In this document: piece after piece, positions 50,751 to 59,549 of the stretch | Layout: the number at the start of each line of letters is the position of its first letter | How positions within the stretch are numbered: position 1 is the first letter of the stretch | From: Parcubacteria group bacterium Greene0714_7 | GTDB taxonomy: Bacteria; Patescibacteria; Paceibacteria; UBA9973; UBA2103 | DNA: 64,000 bases | Assembly: GCA_007378985.1 (NCBI GenBank) | Contig: VMHB01000001.1 | Span: 124,001 to 188,000 of the forward strand | Direction of reading: 5' to 3' | Program-made: the position numbers and the translations under genes | Notes under the pieces: model-generated | What the model was told of the DNA's origin: nothing | Databases searched by the model: none | The model's input: the letters and a program-made list of their open reading frames with translations, nothing else

Positions 50751-50809
50751 AATGGGTGGAGATGATATATTGATAAGGGTCTATGAATTTAACATATAGA
50801 TAGAGGTCT

Positions 50810-51175
50810 ATGGGTAAAAAACAGTTGGGGATAAAAAGTTCAAAAACAAAAACAGCAAAGAGTAAAGTGGCTCTCACATACAAACGGCCCGCATGGGTAA
50901 AAAGTGGTGAAGAAGAGCTCTGCCCTGACTGCTTTAAAGTGGTAGGAGATAAGAGTCGATATACCCTTGTGTGTTTACTTGGGAAAACCAAAACAGGTAT
51001 GACCGTTGGAGAGCTTACTGACCAGATGCAGTTGCGTCAGCCGACGATATCGCACCATTTGAATGTACTTCGCTCAGTTGATGCGGTGGAGAGCGAGGAC
51101 CGTGGTCGCGAGAGGGTGTACACCCTCAACAGGAGTGCGCATTGTTTTGAAGACTGCCAAATACCTTTTAAGTAA
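50810..51175 (+). CDS. ArsR/SmtB-type regulator with cysteine pairs
   Basis: 121 aa. A basic N-terminal tail of about 30 residues, then CPDCFKVVGDKSRYTLVCLLG (helix 1 region), recognition helix LRQPTISHHLNVLRSVDAVE (about 74-93) and a C-terminal HCFEDCQ. The CPDC and HCFEDC groups could form a metal- or redox-sensing site. Located 17 nt before the copper nitrite reductase, so it probably controls it, and maybe the divergent reductase operon too (inference). Confidence 0.85.
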   Translation: MGKKQLGIKSSKTKTAKSKVALTYKRPAWVKSGEEELCPDCFKVVGDKSRYTLVCLLGKTKTGMTVGELTDQMQLRQPTISHHLNVLRSVDAVESEDRGRERVYTLNRSAHCFEDCQIPFK

Positions 51176-51192
51176 TAATGTAATAAGTTTCT

Positions 51193-52416
51193 ATGTTTGA
51201 ACCACTCTCGTATGTTTGGCAATACTTAGTGCAAGGTTTCGGACTTTTTATTGCATATGTATTTGCAGGAATACTTTTATATCTTCTCTTAAGGCGTCTA
51301 CACTCATGGAAGATAACAGTCGCGCTTTTGGTGATGTTTTTAGGCGTTTCCGTTTTCTTTTATGTTCCAAACGGTTTACCTCGCGCGTTTGAATATCCTT
51401 TCTTTCTTAAAACCTACGGGCCTTCAGCAGGACCGGTGTTGCCGTTCGCGAATGTTTGGGAATTTTTAAAGAATTTTAATAATTTTGAACGAGTCGGAGA
51501 TATTGCACGCAATCCTTTAGATATTCCACCCCCGATAGAGCGCTCCGAAGCAGAAGTAGTAAAAATAGAGTTAGTTACTAAAGAGGTTATTGCTGAGATG
51601 GCACCTGGTGTGACTTTCAACTATTGGACATTTAATGGGACGGTACCGGGGCCATTCTTGCGAGTGAAAGAAGGAGATATGGTTGAGCTGACGCTTAAAA
51701 ACGACCGGACGAGCCTCCATGCGCACAACATTGACCTCCATGCCGTTAACGGTCCTGGCGGCGGAGCTTCGGCGACTAATGTGAATCCGGGGGAATCGAA
51801 GACATTCCGCTTCAAGGCCATGAACCCAGGCATCTACGTATATCACTGCGCCCACGGAAATGTACCGAGCCACATGACACATGGTCTGTATGGACTCATT
51901 CTTGTTGAACCAAAAGGAGGGCTACCAAAAGTTGATAAAGAATTTTATGTGATGCAATCAGAGTTTTACAGTGCGGGTGCTCTGGGTAGACAGGGGTTGC
52001 AGCTGTTTGACGCACAGGCGATGCTCGATGGGAAACCGCAATACATTGTCTTCAATGGGCGCACAGGGGCTCTGGCAGAAAATATGAATGCAGAGGTCGG
52101 AGAAACGGTGCGTATATACGTTGGGAATGGGGGTGTTAATCTCATTTCAAGCTTCCATGTTATTGGAGAGATTTTTGATCGCGTTTATCGTGAAGGAGAT
52201 TTAGTGAGCTCCCCTGCGAAAAGTGTTCAAACAACACTCGTTCCAGCAGGAGGTGCGGCAATGGTTGAGTTTAAAGTTGATTACCCTGGAAATTATGTGC
52301 TCGTTGATCATGCGTTGTCGCGAGTCGATCGAGGTGTATGGGGAGTGCTTCATGTCACAGGTAAAGCGGACTCAACAGTATTTGATGGAGTAATAGAGAG
52401 CGGTGGAGGGCATTAG
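51193..52416 (+). CDS. Copper nitrite reductase, AniA/NirK-like, membrane-anchored
   Basis: 407 aa. Two N-terminal membrane helices (about 14-34, 40-58), then two cupredoxin domains. Type-2 copper ligands: His183 (DLHAV), His218 (YHC) and His373 (VDHAL). Type-1 ligands: His178 (AHNID), Cys219 and His227. Catalytic Asp181 and His322 (SSFHVIGEIFD) are present. It aligns closely with Neisseria AniA (NGGVNLISSFHVIGEIFD). The axial type-1 ligand, Met in AniA (HxxxGM), is Leu232 here (HMTHGLYG). It reduces nitrite to NO outside the membrane; if the Leu is real the redox potential would be raised. Confidence 0.9.
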   Translation: MFEPLSYVWQYLVQGFGLFIAYVFAGILLYLLLRRLHSWKITVALLVMFLGVSVFFYVPNGLPRAFEYPFFLKTYGPSAGPVLPFANVWEFLKNFNNFERVGDIARNPLDIPPPIERSEAEVVKIELVTKEVIAEMAPGVTFNYWTFNGTVPGPFLRVKEGDMVELTLKNDRTSLHAHNIDLHAVNGPGGGASATNVNPGESKTFRFKAMNPGIYVYHCAHGNVPSHMTHGLYGLILVEPKGGLPKVDKEFYVMQSEFYSAGALGRQGLQLFDAQAMLDGKPQYIVFNGRTGALAENMNAEVGETVRIYVGNGGVNLISSFHVIGEIFDRVYREGDLVSSPAKSVQTTLVPAGGAAMVEFKVDYPGNYVLVDHALSRVDRGVWGVLHVTGKADSTVFDGVIESGGGH

Positions 52417-52548
52417 ATATTCGGAGCCTTGGGTATGCCGTACCTTGTGCCTATAGACAGTAACAGGATTATCTGGGACAATAGAGGGGTCTAAGGGACT
52501 AAAGAAACAAGGTCGGATTTCTCAACAAAAAACAAAAAAAACAAAAAC

Positions 52549-52746
52549 ATGACAGGAACAATAAAAACCCTGACGGATAGAGGATTCGGATTCATCTCAC
52601 GCGAAGGCGAGACGAAGGATCTTTTCTTTCATTCAAAGGATCTCGTTGGTGTCACTTTTGATGAACTTAAGGCAGGCGATGTCGTCTCCTTTGAGGTTCA
52701 GCAAGGTGAAAAGGGACCAAGCGCAGTGAACGTATCTCGCGCATAA
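52549..52746 (+). CDS. Cold shock domain protein
   Basis: 65 aa, single CSD: RGFGFISREGETKDLFFHSKDL covers the RNP1 (GFGFI) and RNP2 (LFFHS) motifs, then GDVVSFEVQQGEKGPSAVNV. An RNA chaperone. A 130-bp A-rich leader precedes it, unlike most genes here, perhaps a temperature-sensitive 5' UTR as in other cspA-type genes. A strong terminator follows. Confidence 0.93.
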   Translation: MTGTIKTLTDRGFGFISREGETKDLFFHSKDLVGVTFDELKAGDVVSFEVQQGEKGPSAVNVSRA

Positions 52747-52761
52747 TCCACTCACTAGAGA

Positions 52762-52797
52762 AAAGAAAATACCGCCTTCAGGGCGGTATTTTCTTTT
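52762..52797 (+). terminator. Terminator after the cold shock gene
   Basis: Stem of 15 bp or more (core AAAATACCGCC / GGCGGTATTTT) with loop TTCA-G and flanking A/T tracts. Confidence 0.87.
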
Positions 52798-52857
52798 ACC
52801 TACTCCACGAGGCAGTTGTTTGATTTTTTGAAAAATTAATGTTATAATTATAGAATA

Positions 52858-53367
52858 ATGAAAGATTTCAAAAAAGGAGGTGGTTTTGGTGGAGGAAGAA
52901 GCGGTGGTGGGTTTAAAAAACCTAGCTTTGGCCGTGGCGCTCCTCAGGGCGGTGGAAGTTTTCGAGGTGGCCCAAAGCGAGACTTCTCGGCACCTTTAGA
53001 AATGCATCAAGCAACATGTGTGGATTGTGGAAAAATGTGTGAGGTACCATTTCGCCCAAATGGAAAGAAGCCAGTATTTTGCAGAGATTGTTTTGCAAGC
53101 AAGCGAGAAGATTCATCGCGTTCTTTTTCACACGCTCCTTCAAATGCACGACCAGCTTTTCGCTCTAATTCTTCTGAGGGTGGTGAGAGACAGGGAAATG
53201 ATCTGAAAAACCAAGTTGAGCTGTTACACTCTAAGGTGGACAAGCTGACGCGAATGATTGAGGCACTTGGTGCCACTCCATCTGAGGATAAAACTGTTAG
53301 ACCTTCAGGGAAAGCGTTAGTAAAACCGTCTGTTCGAAAAGCTAGTCCAAAGGTTTCGAAGAAATAA
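52858..53367 (+). CDS. Gly-rich protein with CxxC-x-CxxC zinc domain
   Basis: 169 aa. Gly/Arg/Phe-rich low-complexity N-terminus (GGGFGGGRSGGGFKK). A zinc domain at about 52-80 follows: CVDCGKMCEVPFRPNGKKP then FCRDCF. A coiled-coil-prone helix DLKNQVELLHSKVDKLTRMIEAL follows, with a basic tail. Proteins with this CxxC-x17-CxxC core are a hallmark of Patescibacteria; RNA or DNA binding is suspected. Promoter TTGATT (52820) - 17 bp - TATAAT (52843-52848) gives a leader of 3 nt at most. Confidence 0.8.
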   Translation: MKDFKKGGGFGGGRSGGGFKKPSFGRGAPQGGGSFRGGPKRDFSAPLEMHQATCVDCGKMCEVPFRPNGKKPVFCRDCFASKREDSSRSFSHAPSNARPAFRSNSSEGGERQGNDLKNQVELLHSKVDKLTRMIEALGATPSEDKTVRPSGKALVKPSVRKASPKVSKK

Positions 53368-53433
53368 CTTCGAAAAATTTGCCATAGCGCACCAGTATTT
53401 CAGTATCCACTAAAAGCTTTTTAAATACACATT

Positions 53434-54891
53434 ATGGCAACAGCTCGTGGAGAAGTAATAGTTCGATTTGAAAAAGTCTCACACGACTTTACTATTCGAA
53501 AACCCATTTTGCGTGAGGTGGATTTTTCTATACGGAAAGGAACAAAGATTACTCTCATGGGTCAAAATGGTGCGGGCAAAAGTACTATTTTTGGTTTGAT
53601 TACTAAGACACATGAACCTGAAGATGGTCAGATTCATTTTCAGCATGGCCTCACTATTGCACTCGGTAGACAAGTGATTCCTCGAGACCAGATGGATCTT
53701 ACAGTGCGTGAATTTTTCCAAAAGGTCTTTCCTCATAAGGTATATGATATTGATCCTCGTATTGACGCAGTTTTGGAAGTGGTGAACTTAGTTGCTCCCT
53801 ATGAAAAGGTGATACGAACGTTTTCAGGTGGACAGCAAGCACGACTTCTTTTGGCATCCGCACTTATTCAGAATCCTGACTTGTTGCTTTTGGATGAGCC
53901 GACGAACAATCTCGACAAGGAAGGAATTGCGCATCTTACGAAGTTCCTCATTGAGTATAAAAAGACCGTCGTTGTTATTTCACACGATGCAGAATTTTTG
54001 AATTCGTTTACACAAGGAGTGTTGTATTTGGACATCCATACACACACCATTGAGCAGTATGTGGGTAATTATTCTGACGTGGTTGCAGAAATTTCTGTGC
54101 GTATAGAAAAAGAAAATCGTAAGAATGCTCAGCTCGCTAAAGAAATACAAGAGAATAAAGACAAGGCGAACTTTTTTGCTAACAAAGGTGGGCAAATGCG
54201 TATGGTTGCAAAGAGAATGCGCGCAAAGGCTGATGAGCTTGAGGAGGCAAAAGTTGAAGTGCGTAAAGAAGATAAAGCTATTCGTTCATTTCGTATTCCA
54301 TTCCAGCAGGGACTTATTGGAGAGATTGTGACTATTTCTTCGCTTACGGTGGTGAAAAAACATAAACCAACAGAGCGTAAAGTTAAGGTGGCGCTCCGAA
54401 AGAATGAGCATCTTCTGCTCGCTGGTCCAAATGGTATTGGTAAGAGTACTCTTTTGCAATCGCTTGCCGATGGAACAGCAAAGGGTGCTGATATTATGTC
54501 GGGGGTACGCATAGGATATTATCGTCAGGATTTTTCAAATCTTGATTTTGATAGCACTGTGTATGAAGAATTGGCATCAGTACTCAGTACCCGCATTGAA
54601 GAAGATGTACGTAAGGTTGCTGCTGGATTTTTATTGAGTGGTGAAATTTTTCACTCAAAAATAGGTACACTTTCTGAAGGTCAAAAAGGTTTAGTGGCTT
54701 TCGCTCGCTTAGTATTGTTAAAACCAGGACTTTTGATTTTGGATGAGCCAACCAACCACATAAACTTTCGTCACTTGCCCCTCATTGCGGAAGCTTTGAG
54801 CGCGTATGAAGGACCAATGATTCTCGTTTCTCACGTGCCAGACTTTGTCGCACAAATTCGTATTGACGAAATTTTGGACTTGAACAGTTAG
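53434..54891 (+). CDS. ABC-F family ATPase
   Basis: 485 aa, two ABC domains and no membrane segment. First: Walker A GQNGAGKST near 46, signature TFSGGQQARL near 129, Walker B LLLLDEPTNNLD. Linker about 200-285, Lys/Glu-rich. Second: GPNGIGKSTL near 332, LSEGQKGLVAFAR, LLILDEPTNH. ABC-F proteins act on ribosomes to relieve stalling or give antibiotic tolerance. The subfamily is not resolved. Confidence 0.92.
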   Translation: MATARGEVIVRFEKVSHDFTIRKPILREVDFSIRKGTKITLMGQNGAGKSTIFGLITKTHEPEDGQIHFQHGLTIALGRQVIPRDQMDLTVREFFQKVFPHKVYDIDPRIDAVLEVVNLVAPYEKVIRTFSGGQQARLLLASALIQNPDLLLLDEPTNNLDKEGIAHLTKFLIEYKKTVVVISHDAEFLNSFTQGVLYLDIHTHTIEQYVGNYSDVVAEISVRIEKENRKNAQLAKEIQENKDKANFFANKGGQMRMVAKRMRAKADELEEAKVEVRKEDKAIRSFRIPFQQGLIGEIVTISSLTVVKKHKPTERKVKVALRKNEHLLLAGPNGIGKSTLLQSLADGTAKGADIMSGVRIGYYRQDFSNLDFDSTVYEELASVLSTRIEEDVRKVAAGFLLSGEIFHSKIGTLSEGQKGLVAFARLVLLKPGLLILDEPTNHINFRHLPLIAEALSAYEGPMILVSHVPDFVAQIRIDEILDLNS

Positions 54892-54944
54892 AGGAAAGAA
54901 TGTGCTAAACCCGGGTTTGGCACATTTGATATAGAAAAAATAGA

Positions 54945-56282
54945 ATGAGTGCAAAAACCAAAGTACCGGCAGTAACCCCTACAGCAAAAGAAGTTGTGTG
55001 GGATGTGGTGGTCATTGGGGGTGGCCCTGCAGGCATGATGGCTGCAGGAAGGGCTGGTGAGAGAAGGAAGCGTGTTTTGTTGCTTGAAAAAAATTCTAAA
55101 GTTGGAAAGAAACTTCTCATTACGGGCGGTGGTAGGTGTAATGTTACGAACAACAAGCCTGATGTCCGCACGATGCTTGCGAAGTATACAAAGAGCGACC
55201 AGTTTCTTTTTTCAGCCTTTTCACAGTTTGCCGTAGCGGAAACTATTCGTTTTTTTAGCGATAGGGGAATGGAAATGAATGAGGAGCCAGAAGGAAGAAT
55301 GTTTCCTGTTACAAATAAAGCGGAGACGGTATGGAATGTTCTTACTGAGTATATGAAAGCAGGGCGAGTGAAGGTGCAGACGAAGGCTAATGTATCAGGA
55401 ATTACCTTTAATAAGTTTTTACATAGAGTGATTATTACGTTGACGGATGGATCTACTATTTCCGCTCGTTCGTGTATTCTGGCGACGGGTGGAACATCCC
55501 ATCCAGAAACAGGTTCCACAGGCGAAGGGTTTGGGTGGCTGGAGTCACTTGGTCACGAGGTAATAAAGAATGATGCGGCATTGGTGCCTATTGCCTTGAA
55601 AGATAGTTGGATACACAGCGTTGCCGGTGTAGTGCTTAAAGATATTAAACTTACGATTTTTAAAAATGACATAAAACAGCAAGTGTACAAAGGGAAATTA
55701 CTTTTTACGCATGTTGGCATTAGTGGTCCAACGGTTTTGAATATGAGTAGGGAAGTCGGCGAACTTTTAACTTCTTCCGAGGGGGATGAGTACTTGAAAG
55801 GGAATGCGGTATCGAAAGTACCAAAGAAGAGTGATGTCACTATTATGCTTGATATGTTTCCGATGTTTGACCACGGAGTATTGCGAGAAAAACTACAAAC
55901 AGTACTAACTACTGAGAGTAATAAAAAAATAAAAAATTCACTCTCTTCTTTTTTGCCCCCCTTGCTCGTTGCCCCTCTTTTAGAACTTGCGCAGGTGGAC
56001 GGTGAAACCTTCAATCACTCTGTGCGCTCTTTTGAGCGCACAGCACTCGTCTCTATTCTAAAGGCGGTTCCTCTTCATGTTTCAAAGCTTTTGGGTAAAA
56101 ATAAAGCAGTTGTTTCATCAGGAGGTGTGACGCTCCGCGAAGTGAATTTTAAAACTATGCAGTCGCGTATTGTGCCAGAAATCTATCTTGTAGGAGATGT
56201 GTTGAATATCAATAGGCCATCAGGCGGATACAGCTTACAACTGTGTTGGACTACTGGATATATTGCAGGAAACAGTTGTTGA
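54945..56282 (+). CDS. NAD(P)/FAD-dependent oxidoreductase, HI0933/BaiN family
   Basis: 445 aa. FAD dinucleotide motif VVVIGGGPAGMMAAGRAGERRKRVLLLE (about 22-48, shown in part: GGGPAGMMAAG), then KKLLITGGGRCNVTNN near 66, ATGGTSHPETGSTGEGF near 179 and a C-terminal SGGVTLREVNFKTMQS...DVLNINRPSGGYSLQ. The family contains flavin oxidoreductases of largely unknown substrate. The start ATG at 54945 gives a short N-terminal extension before the FAD strand. Confidence 0.92.
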   Translation: MSAKTKVPAVTPTAKEVVWDVVVIGGGPAGMMAAGRAGERRKRVLLLEKNSKVGKKLLITGGGRCNVTNNKPDVRTMLAKYTKSDQFLFSAFSQFAVAETIRFFSDRGMEMNEEPEGRMFPVTNKAETVWNVLTEYMKAGRVKVQTKANVSGITFNKFLHRVIITLTDGSTISARSCILATGGTSHPETGSTGEGFGWLESLGHEVIKNDAALVPIALKDSWIHSVAGVVLKDIKLTIFKNDIKQQVYKGKLLFTHVGISGPTVLNMSREVGELLTSSEGDEYLKGNAVSKVPKKSDVTIMLDMFPMFDHGVLREKLQTVLTTESNKKIKNSLSSFLPPLLVAPLLELAQVDGETFNHSVRSFERTALVSILKAVPLHVSKLLGKNKAVVSSGGVTLREVNFKTMQSRIVPEIYLVGDVLNINRPSGGYSLQLCWTTGYIAGNSC

Positions 56283-56293
56283 GTATTAAGTTC

Positions 56294-56311
56294 GGTATAC
56301 CCCGTGAGATA
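56294..56311 (-). repeat. Outer copy A of the GGGGTATAC motif
   Basis: Reads TATCTCACGGGGTATACC on the minus strand; inverted relative to copy C at 56449-56465. Confidence 0.75.
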
Positions 56312-56382
56312 CGTCATTTAAAAATGATGTAGGTATTCGACAGAAAGGCACGGTCGACCAGCATAGGTGAGTGGAACAATTA

Positions 56383-56412
56383 CTATCTCATGGGGTATAC
56401 CCCATGAGATAG
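56383..56412. repeat. Perfect 30-bp palindrome, copy B
   Basis: Two CTATCTCATGGGGTA half-sites joined tail to tail through GTATAC. It lies midway between copies A and C and upstream of the 56473 gene; a probable regulator site. Confidence 0.78.
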
Positions 56413-56448
56413 GAGTTATTTTTACTACGCGCTTTTTTCTAGGTGTTT

Positions 56449-56466
56449 TATCTCACGGGGTATACT
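56449..56466 (+). promoter_or_regulatory. Copy C of the motif overlapping the -10 box of the 56473 gene
   Basis: TATCTCACGGGG followed by TATACT (56461-56466), a -10 hexamer 7 nt before the GTG start at 56473. Repressor binding here would block transcription. Confidence 0.65.
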
Positions 56467-56472
56467 GATTTT

Positions 56473-57045
56473 GTGAAAGAAACTATAGCAATTATTGCTG
56501 CATTGTTAGCGATTGTAGGGAACGCGCCCTATCTCATTGATATTTTGAAGGGGCGGGTAAAACCTCATGCATATACATGGTTTGTTTGGAGTATTGTTTC
56601 AGCAATTATCCTTTTTGGACAATTGAGCAAAGGTGCGGGAGTGGGGGCGATCCCAACTGCTGCATCTGAGATTTTTACCATTATAATTTTTTTGTTCTCA
56701 TTAAAATTTGGATTCAAAGGAATTACCAAAATAGATACTTTCTTCTTATGTCTTGCGTTACTCGGTCTCATTCCGTGGCTCTTGACTAAAGATCCAACAG
56801 TTTCGGTGATTATTGCAGTCTTAATAGATGTCATTGCTTTTGTACCAACCATCAGAAAAACGTGGCTAGAACCAAAGACGGAAACCTCGATTCTTTTTGG
56901 AATGAATGTAGTGCGACACACTCTCGCACTCTTTTCTTTGCAGGCATATAATATTGCAACAACCTTGCACTCTATCGTTATGATTACCGCAAACTCACTT
57001 ATGACAGTATTGATTCTTCAAAAAAAGAAAAGAAAGTATACATAA
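56473..57045 (+). CDS. Multi-helix membrane protein, PQ-loop-like
   Basis: About 190 aa with six to seven membrane segments. IAIIAALLAIVGNAPYLIDILKGRVKPHAYTWFVWSI (seen in parts) resembles the first helix pair of PQ-loop/SWEET-type proteins, and AFVPTIRKTWLEPKTETSILFGMN repeats the idea. A small-molecule transporter or sensor is possible; no firm family. The start is GTG 56473, placed by the -10 box; the upstream in-frame GTG 56443 lies within the promoter. Controlled by an unusual three-copy palindrome. Confidence 0.7.
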   Translation: MKETIAIIAALLAIVGNAPYLIDILKGRVKPHAYTWFVWSIVSAIILFGQLSKGAGVGAIPTAASEIFTIIIFLFSLKFGFKGITKIDTFFLCLALLGLIPWLLTKDPTVSVIIAVLIDVIAFVPTIRKTWLEPKTETSILFGMNVVRHTLALFSLQAYNIATTLHSIVMITANSLMTVLILQKKKRKYT

Positions 57046-57051
57046 AAATAT

Positions 57052-57975
57052 ATGATAAAGATAAAAACACTCCTCTCTATTTTTTGTGTTCTCGCAATTG
57101 TGTTGGCGGGTATATTTTTTGTGTTTCGCAACACCTCTATTATTGAGCCTGTCATAAACGAACAATCAACCTCTCTGGCGTCGGTTTTGCCGAGCGTTAT
57201 CATAGCGCTGACCAATACTGACCGAGTGAAAAATGGTTCCCCGCTTCTTCTTGAAAATCCACTTCTCACTAAGGCGGCACAGATGAAAGCTGACGACATG
57301 CTCGCGCGTCAGTATTATTCGCACACAACACCTGAAGGACATACCCCGCTTTATTTTTTGGATGCCGTTGGTTATAAATATTTAAATGCAGGAGAAAATC
57401 TTGATTTAACCTATGAGAGTACCGCAGATGATGTGCATACTGCATGGCTTAATTCGCCCGCGCATCGTGCAAATCTTTTGTTACCGCAATACACTGAGAT
57501 AGGGGTGGGGGTCGCTGAAGGAGAATACCGAGGTGAACATGTTACTTTTGTTGTGGAAATTATGACGACGCCGATGCCGTTAGTTAGCACTCTACCTCTG
57601 TGCTGTGAATCAGTTGAAGTAATCAAAAAACCTACGGTTAAAGCCAAAGCGCCAGTTGCATCTCCACAATTCATCCCTGTTATACCCGTTTCTTCACCAG
57701 CGTCAGTACAAACATCCTCTGAGACATTCATTTCTACTACCACATCAGCACTTCCGCCAGTATTAGAGACAGTGCTATCTCAAGTTGCTTCAAGCTCCCT
57801 GCCATTGCCTACGCTTATTTTGTCAGCTTCAAGCACCCAAAGTGCCACTCAGCTTCTCGAACTATTTAAAAACACAAAAGTTTCTTTTATTGATTCAGTC
57901 CGCTCCTTCGTATCTAGTTTACAGAGAGTAACAAAAGAGCTCGTTATCCGTCTTGGAGAGAGTGTCCCGTTTTAA
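57052..57975 (+). CDS. Secreted CAP (SCP/PR-1) domain protein
   Basis: 307 aa. N-terminal anchor (LLSIFCVLAIVLAGIFFVF). CAP domain at about 50-180: ALTNTDRVKNGSPLL, ARQYYSHTTPEGHTP (His), AGENLDLTYESTADDV, HTAWLNSPAHRANLLLPQYTEIGVGV. A Pro/Ser/Thr-rich tail of about 100 residues is followed by a helix. CAP proteins bind lipids or act in the envelope; the function here is unknown. It is 6 nt after the membrane protein gene, so likely cotranscribed. Confidence 0.87.
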   Translation: MIKIKTLLSIFCVLAIVLAGIFFVFRNTSIIEPVINEQSTSLASVLPSVIIALTNTDRVKNGSPLLLENPLLTKAAQMKADDMLARQYYSHTTPEGHTPLYFLDAVGYKYLNAGENLDLTYESTADDVHTAWLNSPAHRANLLLPQYTEIGVGVAEGEYRGEHVTFVVEIMTTPMPLVSTLPLCCESVEVIKKPTVKAKAPVASPQFIPVIPVSSPASVQTSSETFISTTTSALPPVLETVLSQVASSSLPLPTLILSASSTQSATQLLELFKNTKVSFIDSVRSFVSSLQRVTKELVIRLGESVPF

Positions 57976-57997
57976 TGTAAAATAACATTTAGTCGGT

Positions 57998-58651
57998 ATG
58001 GACAAAAAACTCGTTATTTTGATCAGCATAGCTGTTGTCGCGGTTACTATTTTTGTAGGGCTTGTATGGTATGGGGGACAAAAAACTCTCCCTATTACAG
58101 AAATACCTCTCGACAGCCCCATACTGGACGATGGCACACAATTTCATAGCTATGGCGCTGTAACAATAAGGTTGGGTGAGCAGATAGTCTTCAAAGACCT
58201 GAGTGTAAAAGTTATTTCACTTGAAGAAGATAGTCGCTGTCCGACAGGTGTAGAGTGTATTCAAGCGGGGACAGTGCGTGTGAAAATTGAGATAGTCTCA
58301 GGGTTGGGAACAAGCACTCCTATAATAGGTTTAGGAAAATCAATCACAACTGAGGCAGAAGTCATTACCTTTACTGCAACAACGCCTTATCCAGCACGGG
58401 ATGTTTCTATAGTCCCAAATGAGTATCAGTTTATTTTCACTGTCACAAAACGCACCGCCCTAGGTTGTTTTATTGGAGGATGTTCTAGTCAAATTTGCAG
58501 TGACCAGCCTGACGTAGTGTCTTCTTGTGAATATCGCTCTGAGTATGCATGCTATCAAAAAGCTACCTGTGAAAAGCAGGTGAGTGGGAAATGCGGTTGG
58601 ACAGAAACCCCCGCGTTCAAAGCATGCCTTCTTAATCCTCCTTCGCTTTAA
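57998..58651 (+). CDS. Anchored protein with eight-cysteine cluster
   Basis: 217 aa. N-terminal anchor (LVILISIAVVAVTIFVGLVWY). A beta domain at about 45-150 with the motif DSRCPTGVECIQAGTVRVKI, then a compact Cys-rich C-terminus of about 55 residues with eight cysteines (CFIGGCSSQICSD, CEYRSEYACYQKATCEKQV, CGW, CLL), matching the 'eight-cysteine-cluster' domain. Role unknown; the disulfides fit the nearby DipZ-type thiol machinery. The stop overlaps the TruB start (TAATG). Confidence 0.8.
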   Translation: MDKKLVILISIAVVAVTIFVGLVWYGGQKTLPITEIPLDSPILDDGTQFHSYGAVTIRLGEQIVFKDLSVKVISLEEDSRCPTGVECIQAGTVRVKIEIVSGLGTSTPIIGLGKSITTEAEVITFTATTPYPARDVSIVPNEYQFIFTVTKRTALGCFIGGCSSQICSDQPDVVSSCEYRSEYACYQKATCEKQVSGKCGWTETPAFKACLLNPPSL

Positions 58652-59490
58652 TGCATCCGCCATACACATATGTGGCAGTCGGAGAACGATACAAAGTCCT
58701 CGAGAAGAAAGTCGGCGATACGCCGCTTCAGGTACTTGAGGAATTGCGAAGCAATAATGAATGGCTTCAGGGTATCTCGCTCACATACGCAGGCAGGCTT
58801 GACCCGATGGCAGAAGGGAAGCTTCTCATTCTCATAGGAAATGAATGCAAAAAGAGAGAACGGTACAACGGACTAGATAAAGAATATGAATTTGAAGTAT
58901 TGCTTGGTTTTTCGAGTGATACGGGAGATGTGCTTGGGGTGGCTGAAGCGAGTGGGGAAAGGTATGCAGAACCTTCAGGAAAAGAGTTAGAAAAAGTTGT
59001 GCGCTCATTCATAGGCACTCATGAGATTAACTACCCAGCGTTTTCTTCAAAGACTATTAACGGTACACCTCTTTTTCAGCATGCACTTCAAGGCACTCTT
59101 CCAAATGATATGCCAACGACTACGATACACATATATAGAATGGAGTACCTCGGGGCAGAGATAGTAGAGACAAAAGAGTTAGTAGGGAGGGTTGTTAACA
59201 AAATAAATACACTTCAAGCTCCGGCAGATTCAGGAAAAATAGGAGCAGATTTCAGAAAAAAAGAAATTATAGAAAGGTGGCACTCTTTTAAAAATGTACA
59301 AAACAAAGAGTACACGCTCCTTAAGTTTAAGGCGGTTGTGTCTTCCGGCACATATATTCGTGTCCTCGCACCCTTAATTGCTGAAAGACTAGGAGTATCA
59401 GGATTGGCCTACTCTATACATCGAACAAAAATTGGTCGCTACCAAACCCTGACAGGACATTTCGGTTTTTGGAGAAAAACCTTTACTTGA
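58651..59490 (+). CDS. truB: tRNA pseudouridine synthase TruB-like
   Basis: 279 aa. The catalytic motif YAGRLDPMAEGKLLILIG sits near residues 47-64 with the family Asp. Then EYEFEVLLGFSSDTGD, NYPAFSSKTINGTPLF and FKAVVSSGTYIRVLAPLIAERLG. Makes pseudouridine-55 in tRNA T-loops. Somewhat short at the N-terminus (no KP-G-TS motif), so a divergent TruB. The ATG shares one base with the upstream stop, so it is coupled to the secreted-protein gene. Confidence 0.88.
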   Translation: MHPPYTYVAVGERYKVLEKKVGDTPLQVLEELRSNNEWLQGISLTYAGRLDPMAEGKLLILIGNECKKRERYNGLDKEYEFEVLLGFSSDTGDVLGVAEASGERYAEPSGKELEKVVRSFIGTHEINYPAFSSKTINGTPLFQHALQGTLPNDMPTTTIHIYRMEYLGAEIVETKELVGRVVNKINTLQAPADSGKIGADFRKKEIIERWHSFKNVQNKEYTLLKFKAVVSSGTYIRVLAPLIAERLGVSGLAYSIHRTKIGRYQTLTGHFGFWRKTFT

Positions 59491-59549
59491 AAATGAAGTT
59501 TTTGTACGGGCATTTTCATTGTGCGCTATAGTAGGAAATAGAGACCAGT

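Noticed and set aside
50751..50809. Cobalamin riboswitch before the B12 operon
   Set aside because: Only 59 bp separate the divergent starts, too short for a B12 riboswitch, and no B12-box-like sequence is visible.
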